NCBI GenBank assembly: GCA_006503535.1
Contig: QYRS01000002.1
Location: 1,860,001 to 1,924,000 of the forward strand
Direction of reading: 5' to 3'
Source of the DNA: Arthrinium phaeospermum
Taxonomy: Eukaryota > Ascomycota > Sordariomycetes > Amphisphaeriales > Apiosporaceae
DNA length: 64,000 bases
Positions 21,063-30,426 of this stretch are shown in pieces (positions within the stretch are counted from its first letter, which is position 1; every line of letters starts with the position of its first letter). The notes under the pieces were generated by a model, which was not told the origin of the DNA, made no database searches, and worked only from the letters and a program-made list of their open reading frames with translations. The translations under genes and the position numbers were made by a program.

Positions 21063-21353
21063 AAACGAACCGGATGTGGAGGAGGATGCCTCCTTTTAAG
21101 GATGCCTCTGGCAGAAAACGGCGATGATAGGGCAAAAGCATTATTAAATAAACTCCAGAATAATGAATTAATTGCCGATGACTACGGCACTTGAACAATA
21201 ATCAGTGGTATAATGTATTATTAGAGGATAGGTTAATTTCATGAGAGAGAACCAGTTCATATGAGAACGTTACTTGGTTACTGTGGACGCGATGATCTGT
21301 TGCGAGAGCGTCTGAATGAAGCGGCTTATGCCGCGATTGACTCCGAGAACCAC
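21063..21353. other. Unassigned, 290 bases
   Basis: AT-rich DNA between the amidase fragment and the 3' end of the second secreted-protein gene. No feature seen. Confidence 0.35.
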
Positions 21354-21881
21354 CTAGGCGTCTTTAATCTCCCAGTAGACGTCTAGAGTTTTGACTCCCT
21401 TATCAAGATCTTGAACGTCGGTGAGACACTTCATGTTTCCGTAGGCAGTGAACTTTCCAGATCCTCCGTAGTCCTCAACTGCCCCGCCGAGCAGCAATGC
21501 AGCATCGCCGTTCCCTACCTTCGCAGGAAACTGGTGCTGACAGTCGCCATTATTATCGCAGACCTTGGCCGCTATGAAAAGATGACAGGATCCCTTGGAG
21601 GCCATCTCCTTGACCCTGTCCTGGACGTACACAAAGTAGTCGTCTTGGGGGAGGTCCAGCATGCCGAGCGCGAGTTTCTTGCAGTCCTCCGTCGATGCAG
21701 GTGGCTGTCCATTCCCAGTGGTATCTTTCGCCTTAAACTCTGCGCAGGTTCGTAGGTTATTCGCTCTGGTGGCGACTGTAAGGTTCGTCTGCATATCAAC
21801 CATCGGTTGTGTAATGGTGACAGGGTGGGCAGTTGCTGCCTTGACGGCCAGCAGGATTCCCAGAAGAGTGATCAGATGCAT
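21354..21881 (-). CDS. Small secreted cysteine-rich protein, Hce2-like, copy 2
   Basis: One exon, 175 residues, with signal peptide MHLITLLGILLAVKAATA. Six cysteines occupy the same places as in the copy at 11120 (RTC, EDC, GSC, KVC, GDC, MKC), and the closing segment FTAYGNMKC matches FSARGTMEC. Roughly 40 percent of residues appear shared by eye. The leader sequence (ATACCAACATA, GAAACGA-ACCCT-ATAC, TCAATCAGGAAACATGC) is also shared, so promoter and gene were duplicated together. The upstream region has been lengthened by about 425 bases, including a 164-base inverted-end element. A secreted effector or antimicrobial role is a guess from the family. Confidence 0.7.
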   Translation of the reverse strand: MHLITLLGILLAVKAATAHPVTITQPMVDMQTNLTVATRANNLRTCAEFKAKDTTGNGQPPASTEDCKKLALGMLDLPQDDYFVYVQDRVKEMASKGSCHLFIAAKVCDNNGDCQHQFPAKVGNGDAALLLGGAVEDYGGSGKFTAYGNMKCLTDVQDLDKGVKTLDVYWEIKDA

Positions 21882-22183
21882 GTTTCCTGATTGACAAGTT
21901 CCCTTACTGATTGTATTAGGGTTTCGTTTCAGCGTATCCGTATATGTTGGTATCCCTTGAAAGGCAGTAGGAGTGTTGGGCTGGAGTAATAAGATGCCTG
22001 TTATGGTTCTGGTAGCATCCGTTAGCTGGAGGCTCTGGTCCTCGACTGCGAGTGGTCTGGGCTTACCTGAGATGTGGTAGGCGTCGTGGGATGTTGATGT
22101 CTTTTTTGTCTCTTCCGGTCAGATGTCTTGTTGGATGGCGATGTCCTTTTTTTCTCCCTCTCCAGCCCATGGCTCTCGGCAGG

Positions 22184-22194
22184 ATTTTATACCC
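22184..22194 (-). promoter_or_regulatory. TATA-like box upstream of Hce2-like copy 2
   Basis: GGTATAAAATC on the minus strand, about 300 bases before the start codon. A leader intron (GTAAGC donor near 22070) could account for the distance. Confidence 0.4.
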
Positions 22195-22327
22195 ATCGGT
22201 GAGCAGGTTTTCGTCTCGCGAGAGTTTCTCGTCCGGCTGGGTCGAAGCCTGCCGTATGAGCCATTGACCGGTTCGAGTCAACTCTAGCGACGAAGGTTCG
22301 GATGCATCTTGGGTGTGGCCGGCGGTG

Positions 22328-22491
22328 TTGCCAAATACCGCAATAGTTGTGGGGACAACTCCCGCTTAAATAAGAATATCAGATATGCTCGGATGGTGAG
22401 AGTTCACATCGTCGAGGACTTGTGACGCGCGTAGGTAACAACAGAAGTTGAAGTATAGAATCGCCCCCACAACTATTGCGGTATTTGGCAA
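22328..22491. mobile_element. MITE-like element with perfect 27-base inverted ends
   Basis: 22328-22354 (TTGCCAAATACCGCAATAGT, then TGTGGGG) is repeated exactly in reverse complement at 22465-22491. The 110-base interior has no ORF. Size, perfect terminal repeats and lack of coding fit a non-autonomous DNA transposon. No target-site duplication is obvious directly outside the ends. It lies between the conserved upstream block and the gene of Hce2-like copy 2 and is absent from copy 1. Confidence 0.8.
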
Positions 22492-22520
22492 TCAAGGGGA
22501 TACATTCACTAACTTTAGAG

Positions 22521-22598
22521 CAGTTATTAAGGTTTTCCAGTTACATTGGAGATCTACCAGGCCTTTCTCCGAAACTAGTCGTATACTCTCTTGTCACA
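22521..22598 (-). repeat. Upstream block conserved between the two secreted-protein paralogs, copy 2
   Basis: Reverse complement matches 10834-10905. Here it lies about 640 bases from the start codon, against 215 in copy 1, because of inserted DNA that includes the MITE-like element. Confidence 0.75.
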
Positions 22599-23077
22599 CA
22601 GGAAGTTGGTGCATGCGCGGGAATGGAGCACTGATGCGCCCCAAGAACCCATGCCGCTTCAGCTGGGCTGGGGCCGGGGCGCACCGAGTCTTGGACGCCT
22701 GTATATATTAGATGAAGATTCGAGGTTTGAGTTTCCATCCCAAAATTGACAGGCAGGCCCCCCCTGGATGGCATGACTCGGCAGTAGCCGCGCACCCCGA
22801 CTTACTTTCCAAGCCCCCTTGTTATTCAATGCTGCGCCCTTAAACCAAGCGCTTGTTTTCATGGTACCGAGAACCATGTAAAACCTCACGTAGTGATATA
22901 GATGGATATATAAAGATCACCAAGTGTCGTTCTTAATGGTTTGAGTTCTCCACCCCACTGCGCCTTTCCAGTATCACATTCACTACATTCCTTTCCTTGA
23001 AGCCGCGGCATCGTCCAACTACAATACGCTCTCTTTGCAGAAACCCGCCCTTCAAATCCAAGTTCAACTATTTCAGA
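22599..23077. other. Intergenic and leader of the alpha/beta hydrolase
   Basis: About 480 bases. The last 150 are pyrimidine-rich and likely form the hydrolase leader. No other feature seen. Confidence 0.4.
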
Positions 23078-24004
23078 ATGCGCTCTACCATCTACTCCAG
23101 CGCCATCTCGTGCCTTGCAGCCATGGCCGCTGCGCAAACTGCCCCGATCTGGGAAACCCTGCCCCCAACGCCCCAGCTGCCGGGGAGCCCCGCCGGAACC
23201 CTGTCTGACATCAACGGCGTCAAGATCTGGCACGCCGAGTTCGGCACTGCCGTCGACGGCCAAGTCCCGGTCCTGATGTTGCACGGCGGCTTCGGCAACT
23301 CGGACTACTACGGTAAGCAAGCTGTCCATCCCCAAGATCCCATACATACGCAACGCTAACCCACTCGTTCTGCAGGCGACGTAGTCAAGACCCTCATGGC
23401 CAAGCACCACGTCATCGTCATGGACACGCGCGGCCACGGCCGCAGCACCATGGACAGCACCCCCTTCACGTACGAGCAGTACGCGAGCGACGCCGCGGCC
23501 CTGCTCGAGACGCTGAACGTCCCTAAGGCGGCGTGGGTGGGCTGGAGCGACATGGCCATCGGCACGTTCGCGGCGCTGATGGACTCCAACAACAGCACGC
23601 TCGTGGACCGGGCCTTCGCCTTTGGCGGCGGCCACAACCCGCAGTCGACCAACGCGACCTTCTCGTCGAGCGCGACGTACGCGGCCTTCATCGGGCGCGC
23701 GACCAAGGAGTATGCGGCGCTGCAGCCCCAGGGGGACCTCAAGGCGTTCGCGGCCGCGGTCGAGGCGCTGGAGGGGGCGCAGCCCAACTGGACCGAGGCG
23801 GACTTTGCCAAGATCAAGCTCGGCTCAAAGGTCACCATCGCTGACGGGCAGTACGAGGAGGCTGTCGTTTTGGCGGAGCCGGCGCTGCTCAACAGCTGGA
23901 TCGCCGGGAGCCGGCGCGTCACTTTGACCAACGTCAGCCACTTCGCCCCGGTCCAGGACCCGGACCAGTTCGCCGCCAAGGTCGAGGAGTTCCTCGCGGC
24001 ATAG
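23078..24004 (+). CDS. Secreted alpha/beta hydrolase
   Basis: Two exons: 23078-23312 and 23376-24004, giving 287 residues. An N-terminal signal (MRSTIYSSAISCLAAMAAAQ) is followed by an alpha/beta-hydrolase fold. It shows the oxyanion strand LMLHGGFGNSDYY, MDTRGHGRS, the nucleophile elbow VGWSDMAIG and a C-terminal SHFAP with the catalytic His. The elbow has Met where most family members have Gly (GxSxG becomes GxSxM), which is unusual. Several N-glycosylation sites (NNST, NATF, NWTE, NVSH) fit secretion. Substrate unknown: esterase, lipase or lactonase activity are all possible. ATG 23078 is chosen because it starts the signal peptide. Confidence 0.85.
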
Positions 24005-24157
24005 AGTCTCGAAAATAAAAGTAGATAGGTAGCCTCCAATTAAACGCACAATCGTGTTCCTTCATTGCATTCTCTCTTTCGCATGTGCAACGTGAAAAGG
24101 CCAGGATAATGGAAAATATCATATCATGGTATCTCGATACGCTGATTAAATCCCTGG

Positions 24158-25582
24158 CTAGGGACTCGATGATTGTATGTCAATCCGGTACATCCAACTC
24201 CAATGGTTCCGCGGGTCCCTAGCCAACTTGCGCATCATGTCTACGTTCTCGTCCTCGGGCCCGGCGCTCGCGATACCGTGCTCAATGGCCAGTCTCGCGT
24301 ACTTGGTGGCCAGACGCGCCTCGCCGACGAAGCTGTACTCCAGGGCTGCCATCGTGTACGCTTCGTAGAGGGCGTACCACAGCTTCTCTTGGCGATACAG
24401 CGATACCAGTAGCTCGGCGGCCTGTGGCGTGGCTTTGGAGTGCCGCGTGCGGTCTTGGAACTCCTTGATGAGCTTTTGGATCTGCAGGATTCGCTCATCT
24501 GACGCCTTGATCTGGTGGCGGTTCCTGGAGCAGAACTCGCAGGTACATCCAAAGTGCCACATGCTCTCGATCTTCTTCTGTCGCCGCCGATATGTTTGAA
24601 AGGCACTAATGCTTGAGTCAATTATTCGTTCCTTGAATATGGGCATTGGGTGGGGAGCAGGTGGCCTACTTGATGTACGAGACCGTGATCTCTTCTCCGG
24701 GGTAGATGTCTCTCACCGCGTAGACATGCTGAGTCATGGTAAGAGGATCGAAGTAGTATTGGGCGTTTGGCCGGCACGCATGGTTCAGCCGCGAGACTAT
24801 CGAGTCTTTGTCAGTCTAAGTCATAATCCGTAATCGTATGCGCACTCACTATCAGGGAAGACAGCAAGCCAGCTTTTTTCGCCCTCGTCATCTTGGACAT
24901 CCCCAACAATGTCAAGTTCAAACGAGTTGACGTCGAGGATTTTCTCGACTCGCTCCGGGAGGGAAGTAACATCGTCATGAGTAGTCAGCTTCAGGAATGC
25001 CGTCCTCAAAACTGGGGGAAGTCGTTCGACTGCCTGGAGTCTCAGCGCGGTTGCTTGGTCATCGGGCAGCTCGAAGATCCGGTTATCCTGGACCACTGCC
25101 GGGGTTGCGCTCATCACATGGTCGCCCAGACCGAGATGGCCCGTAGCGATTACCCCCATGCCCTTCCCGGGGATCGCTCGCACATCCCATTTTGGATTAG
25201 TGGCCAGGTTCAACCGTTCGGTCTGGCTGTGGACCATCGGGTCTGTCAATGAAGTCGACTGTGCGAGCCGGGCTGCCCGCTTGGGGCTGGTCAAGAAAGC
25301 AATCCCTTGACCATTGCCGAAGCTTGGATTGGAGTAGACGCAGACCTCCTGGGACAGGTTGCCGATACAAGACCCGGCGACAAGCTCTAGCGGAGAACGT
25401 TCAGTCGCCGCCCACTCGGGTGTCAGGCTCAGAGCGTCTCGGTGCCAGGGGCAAAACGAGTCGGTAGTTGAGTAAAGGTGTGAAAGCTGGCCATTGTGTT
25501 GCACTGGTAAGTCCACAAGCTTGCAGTAGACGTGGGTCAGCGGCACACAGAAAAGCGTGAATATGGTGTGTGTTCGTCTCAT
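24158..25582 (-). CDS. SET-domain protein
   Basis: Exons: 25582-24850, 24796-24670 and 24611-24158, giving 437 residues. Splicing rebuilds the SET core, with SRLNHACRPNAQYYF (NH..C.PN), RDIYPGEEITVSYI and a post-SET zinc site GCTCEFC. This is the layout of lysine methyltransferases of the SMYD/SET5-like fungal group. The N-terminus (MRRTHTIFTLFCVPLTHVYC) is hydrophobic like a signal peptide, and Cys residues are frequent before the SET domain, so the protein may be exported or enter the ER. An upstream in-frame ATG at 25618 would bury that signal. The C-terminal 100 residues are helical, TPR-like. The substrate is unknown, and histone methylation should not be assumed. Confidence 0.85.
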
Positions 25583-25618
25583 GGTGATGGTTGATCTACA
25601 GAACTCCACAAATGACAT

Positions 25619-26464
25619 TCAACCTGTGCGGAAAGGCCGTATATATAGTTAGGTATATATAGCCAACCCGAGATAGGCCTCTTCTGAGGCCATGGGACAA
25701 TGTATTCCCCGAAGCTGAACATGCTGCGACGGGAATTGAGCCGCGTGCTTGGTGCGCATAATGAAACGGCGAGCCCTGGCTTCTCGCGATTCAAACAAAT
25801 ATATGAACCTTCAACCTGGAAAGAGAATGTATTTACGGCGTTCTCGGATCCCGCTTAGGCCCAGAACGGCCTATTCGGCAGGCATCGTTGAGGCCTGTGG
25901 GTTAGGCGAAAGGGTTTGTCGCATGGTCGCTTGTCAGATGCGGGATGGTCCCGTTGGAACGTCTGCCAAGCGATGTCACTCTGAGGACGTTTCGAAACGC
26001 AGCGCACATTGCACGATTCAAGCTTTCGGCGAGAAACCCGACTGAATGGCCCTGATCAAAGGTGTCAATTGTGTCAATCCTGTCTGGTAATGGCCGGGGT
26101 CACATCCAAGCTGACTAACCATTGGTTGCGACGTCGAGGATGCAATCTTGAAACTGCACTGGGACATGCGAATGAGGGGTTTACAGGCACCTCGCCATGC
26201 GATGCCACCATAAAACGCGCGTCGGCAAGTTACGTCATGTACTATCCCATCCATTGAAGTAGAGGCGGGAGTCTCAGGTTTGTCGTGCGCAAATTGCACA
26301 GGAACTGAAGACAAACATCCCATACTTGGAATATCTCAATCGAAAACTCTATTATTATCTACGTTGTACATCTCTTCATTGGACTGAGAGAATCGCCCTA
26401 AACGTTAGACCAGACCACCCACCCCGGATTCCCCAGTCACCATCAGCCAGATCCACCCGATACG
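25619..26464. other. Intergenic, 0.85 kb, divergent promoters
   Basis: Between the SET gene and the membrane-protein gene, which point apart. TATATATAGTTAGGTATATA at about 25641 is a likely core promoter element for the SET gene. The rest has only short ORFs. Confidence 0.4.
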
Positions 26465-27049
26465 ATGGCGTCGTCGGAACTAGCCCCGCGCCTCCAGCTG
26501 GTGCCCATCCTGCGCGCCGTCCTGCTCGTCTTCGGCGTCTTCGCCCTGCTCAACGGCCACTCCTACATCGGCGCCTTCTACCGCTTCTCCGACGTCCGCG
26601 CCGCCTTCGCCGTCTGCTGGACCGTCGTGGCCTGGAACGTCGTCTGCGTCGTCGCCGTCGCCGTGCACCCCCACCTGCAGCGCCTGGCCGGCGGCCTGCC
26701 CTTCCCCGTCAAGGTCACGGTGCGGGGCCGCGCCCTGCTCTCGTACGGCGACCAGGACGAGAGCGGCGACGGCCTCTTCGCGCCCCTCACGGCCAAGCTG
26801 TTCCTCGCGTTCGTGGACGTCGTTCTGGCCACGCTGGTCCTGGGCTTCATGCTCGCGGCGGGCGACAAGACCGTCGACTGCCTCATGTGCATCGACGGCC
26901 AGCTGCATGTGCAGGCCTGGGTCCGCAACATCTGGCTCACCATCGTCATCTTTGAGTACGCATTGGCCCTGTTCCAGTCGCTGGAGGGCGCGAGTATCTG
27001 GTACAAGCAAAAGTACATCAACAAGAGAGGACACATCAGTCTGGCTTAA
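26465..27049 (+). CDS. Hypothetical four-helix membrane protein
   Basis: Single exon, 194 residues. Four hydrophobic segments occur at about residues 14-32, 46-66, 110-130 and 152-172, with short loops and a Lys-rich tail (WYKQKYINKRG). Third codon positions are very GC-rich, typical of a real gene. The topology resembles small fungal integral membrane proteins of unknown role. I do not recognise a family. Confidence 0.75.
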   Translation: MASSELAPRLQLVPILRAVLLVFGVFALLNGHSYIGAFYRFSDVRAAFAVCWTVVAWNVVCVVAVAVHPHLQRLAGGLPFPVKVTVRGRALLSYGDQDESGDGLFAPLTAKLFLAFVDVVLATLVLGFMLAAGDKTVDCLMCIDGQLHVQAWVRNIWLTIVIFEYALALFQSLEGASIWYKQKYINKRGHISLA

Positions 27050-27627
27050 AAGCTAGAGCGGACTTCCTCCCTGGCGGAGGTGACGAAGTCGGCAGCTGGG
27101 TGAATCTGCCGACATCTTGTAACCTGCAAATTAGGTTATAATTTCTTTTGACCTGTGTCATCCCAACACTCAAAGCATGCGAGACTTCATACACCAGATA
27201 CGGTAACATGGCCGAGGCAATGCGCTGGCTTCTGTTCGCAACTAGAATTGATTCGCAGGCCACGAACATGTACTCCAGCTTTGACAGACGACAATGCATA
27301 TTTATTGTTACGGGAACGGGTTACCTAATTACCTCATTGTTACCAAGCCGCCCAGGGTGATGCGCACCCAAGCGGCACAGTTTCTGTAGGTGTGATGCAG
27401 CGGGGTAATTGAACCTGCATGTGAGATATACTTATTGCCCGACACGTCTGCGTGTGCGCTGCCGCTTCTGCGGTGTGACCAGGAACGCCTCTTTTTTGTT
27501 TGCGCTTTCACTTCAGCAACGCCACGAACAAAACTACTCACTTTGACTCGTTGCCCCATTGATTGATTGAGCGATCTAAGAGAGAGAAAGCGCGCGCCAG
27601 CCAGCCCAGCCCAGCCCGCGAGCAGCC
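27050..27627. other. Intergenic, 0.6 kb
   Basis: Holds the 3' end of the membrane-protein gene and the promoter of the methyltransferase. Short ORFs only, no repeat seen. Confidence 0.4.
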
Positions 27628-28910
27628 ATGGACCCTGCAGCGCTGTTTGACAGCCCCCGCGAGGTGACGAACTCGTCCGTCTCGGACCCGGCCTCGCAGG
27701 TGGGCGTCGGCGGCCGGACGTACCAGGCCTACCGCGAGGACACGTACTACCTGCCCAACGACGCCGACGAGCAGGACCGCCTCGACTTCCAGCACGAGAT
27801 GACGTCCATCCTGCTCGACAAGCGGCTCAGCGTCGCGCCCGTGCAGGACCCCCAGCACGTCCTCGACGTCGCGACGGGCACGGGCATCTGGGCGCTCGAC
27901 TATGCCGCCGAGAACCCCGACTGCCAGGTCATTGGCACCGACCTGAGCCTGATCCAGCCCGACATGGAGGCTACGGTGCCCAACTGCAGGTTCGTTCGCG
28001 AGGACTCGGAGGATCCTTGGACTTACGGTGAGTGTTTCTTTTTCTTTTCTTTTTCTTGTCCCTCTCCCTTGCTCCGTTGTAGTAGTAGCTCGATGTCTCA
28101 GTGGTTCTGTTGGATTGACTGGGCGCGCTACTAGCAAGCAAACAAGTAAGCTGTCGGTTACCCTAAACAGCAACCAACCCCCACTGTCCCAAACGTTCGG
28201 GTCGTCTCACTCATGCGCGATTGGGGTACCACTAAGATCCCGATGCTGACATGCAAGGAACCACAAGACCACAAATTCGATTATGTACATCTTCGCTACG
28301 TGGTAACGTGCTTCAAAGACCATCGGACAATAATGCGTCACGCTTTTGAGAACCGTAAGTGCAACCCTTCTCTCAAAGAGTACAGGTCTGAACGGCGCAA
28401 AATGCCGAGGCCAATCTTGCTGCGAGACGCTACGCGCGCCCAGCTAATCTCATAACACACGCAGTAAACCCCGGCGGCTGGATCGAGTACGTCGACCAGT
28501 CCGTGGAGCCGATGCGGCACGGCGGCACGGCCGAGGGCTCGGTCTGGCACCACTACGTGACGAGGTTCCTGGACACGATGGCCAAGCTCGGGCGGGACCT
28601 GCAGTGCCCGCGCAAGTACAAGCAGTGGCTCGAGGAGGTCGGCTTCGTCAACGTGCAGGAGCAGCTCGTCCCGATCCCCATGAGCCCCTGGCCCTCGAAC
28701 CCGAAACTCAAGCTGGCCGGCAGTTATAATTTGGCCAAGGCGCGCACTGGCGACCTCCAGGTGGCCAAGCCCATCTTCCTGCGCAACGGCATGTCGGATC
28801 TGGAGTACGAGGAGCTGGCCAACAAGGTCCGGCTGGAGATTACGGATCGGAATAATCAGTATTACATCCTCCTGGTGGTCGTGTTCGGACAGAAGCCTCC
28901 TGCAGGGTAG
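27628..28910 (+). CDS. SAM-dependent methyltransferase (LaeA/TAM type)
   Basis: Exons: 27628-28027, 28268-28354 and 28465-28910, giving 310 residues. The first intron is 240 bases, long for this region, and its acceptor is placed to restore KFDYVHLRYVV. Motif I for SAM binding is HVLDVATGTGIWALD, motif II is QVIGTDLS, and the post-I region LNPGGWIEYVD is rebuilt across the third exon join. The N-terminal YQAYREDTYYLPNDADEQDR is the standard lead-in of fungal LaeA-like/TAM methyltransferases. The target is unknown. Members act on secondary metabolites, trans-aconitate or regulatory proteins. No biosynthetic cluster surrounds it. Confidence 0.88.
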
Positions 28911-29118
28911 GTAGCCGATGGGCTATGGATGTCAAGGGCCGCACCAGGGATACGACCTATCACGACATGATGCTTTATTACTTTATTTGATGATAATTAT
29001 ATTTCACACCCTACATAGAGTCAATAGTTCATTTTAGGTAGACCTGAGTGTGCATTGGCATGACACTAACATGGAATATGGTAGCTAAACTTCCCTGTCC
29101 AAGACCTACCTCTCTTCG
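28911..29118. other. Convergent 3' ends
   Basis: AT-rich, with no gene seen. Confidence 0.3.
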
Positions 29119-29424
29119 CTAGTATTTGATTTCACGCCATTGGATAACGTCCTTCGGTCTCTCCCTCTCCCACCGCTCCTCGACCTCCCATCTCGCGACG
29201 TCTCTTCTCCACTCCTCGAACTTCCGGTTCCTGTCGAGATTCTGCATGGGTCCGGGATGTGGGTTACCGAAGAGCACGCGATCCGGCGGGCCGCGGGCGC
29301 TCGTGGGCGGCTCCATGGCAAGCGGTCGTTTCTTCATCTTGGCCGCTTTGTCCGACAACGACGGCACATGGTCGCCGGTGCAGCGAGGGGCAGGGAAAGG
29401 GGTGTGGACGAATCGGGATGCCAT
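29119..29424 (-). CDS. Small hypothetical protein
   Basis: 101 residues, rich in charged residues: Pro/Lys in the first half, then a Trp/Arg/Glu-rich helix (RRDVARWEVEERWERERPKD). A TATAAAA at 29483-29489 stands 60 bases upstream of the ATG, which supports expression. No signal peptide or membrane segment. Not recognised. It could be lineage-specific. Confidence 0.45.
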   Translation of the reverse strand: MASRFVHTPFPAPRCTGDHVPSLSDKAAKMKKRPLAMEPPTSARGPPDRVLFGNPHPGPMQNLDRNRKFEEWRRDVARWEVEERWERERPKDVIQWREIKY

Positions 29425-29482
29425 CTTTGGGGACGGCGGCAGTGCTGGGGGATCAGGAGTTCCCTACAGAGACCTCGCTGGG

Positions 29483-29489
29483 TTTTATA
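29483..29489 (-). promoter_or_regulatory. TATA box of the 29.4 kb small gene
   Basis: TATAAAA on the minus strand, 60 bases before the start codon. Confidence 0.5.
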
Positions 29490-29864
29490 GCCTCTTAAAT
29501 GCGTTTCCATCGCCGTTTTGGATAACATTTCTTTGGCTCGGATGTCTCAGGCGACGAAAAAACGGCGCGGCTCGTCCATAAACGCCTCGTTTTCTCCTAG
29601 AGCTGCGAACATTGTAGAAACTGCATCACTTTTCAAAAAGGGGGGAAGAGAGGAACAATCGAGAATGTCTCACATCCGTTTACCGAGAACAGACTGGTGC
29701 AGTAGCACATGTCTTTGGAGAATATGTTCTGATTAACTAATCGCCTATTTAATATTCACAGGCAGTCGAGTAGTTTCTGTGTTGTTTGCCACGGAACAAG
29801 ACTCGAGTGAGGTCCTTTGAACGTTTCCTTGACCAGTTCTGCGAGCATTTCCGCAGAATCCCGG

Positions 29865-30353
29865 TCATTCCCTCCTTTGTTTGTCCGGAGGTGTCTCGAA
29901 CCCCTTGGTACTATTTTGGTCGTCTCCCGCGTCGGGGCTGGGGCAGCCCTTGTAGGTGGATTCAGAAGACGCGGCGCCGCTGGCGACGCTCGGGTGCGGC
30001 GACTCGGACCGGCTCCGGCTCTTGCTCTTGGGGCAGCGGCCGTAGTAGTCGCAGCCGCTGGCGGTGCAGCGGTCATGGTAGCTGGCGCGGCCGCGGCCTT
30101 CGGGTAGGGGGCCTTGGTGGTAGTGCGTGTAGGGAGTGCATGACCCTTCCCCGCTGCCGCTGGCCAGAAAGGGGCAAACAGACTCCCCAATGGGATTGAC
30201 AAAGGACGGGGCGTGGTTGGGCGCGGGTGGACGGCTGCTGGTGTTGTGGGGAATAGGCAGTACCGAAATGTGCGCGCTTTGGATATCCTCTGCCTTGAGG
30301 GGCAGAGGGAGTTCCAGTTTAATGGAGATCTTGAGTTTCTGGGGTTTGGTCAT
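29865..30353 (-). CDS. Small hypothetical Ser/Pro-rich protein
   Basis: 162 residues from the ATG at 30353 (an earlier in-frame ATG at 30416 is less likely because the TATA box lies between). It starts MTKPQKLKISIKLELPLPLK and ends in a Ser/Gly/Cys-rich tail (SKSRSRSESPHPSVASGAAS). A TATAAATA box at 30419-30426 is correctly spaced. No family recognised and probably disordered. Confidence 0.45.
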   Translation of the reverse strand: MTKPQKLKISIKLELPLPLKAEDIQSAHISVLPIPHNTSSRPPAPNHAPSFVNPIGESVCPFLASGSGEGSCTPYTHYHQGPLPEGRGRASYHDRCTASGCDYYGRCPKSKSRSRSESPHPSVASGAASSESTYKGCPSPDAGDDQNSTKGFETPPDKQRRE

Positions 30354-30418
30354 GGTGTTTGGTGTTCTATAGGCAGCTTGGATTTTGTAAGGTAAGGCTT
30401 CTTGAGGTAAGAACACTG

Positions 30419-30426
30419 TATTTATA
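30419..30426 (-). promoter_or_regulatory. TATA box of the 30.4 kb small gene
   Basis: TATAAATA on the minus strand, about 66 bases upstream of the ATG at 30353. Confidence 0.5.

Noticed and set aside
23078..28910. Secondary-metabolite cluster (hydrolase, SET, methyltransferase, P450, transporters)
   Set aside because: No backbone synthase (PKS, NRPS, terpene cyclase) occurs in the window, and the genes are spaced without shared promoters.
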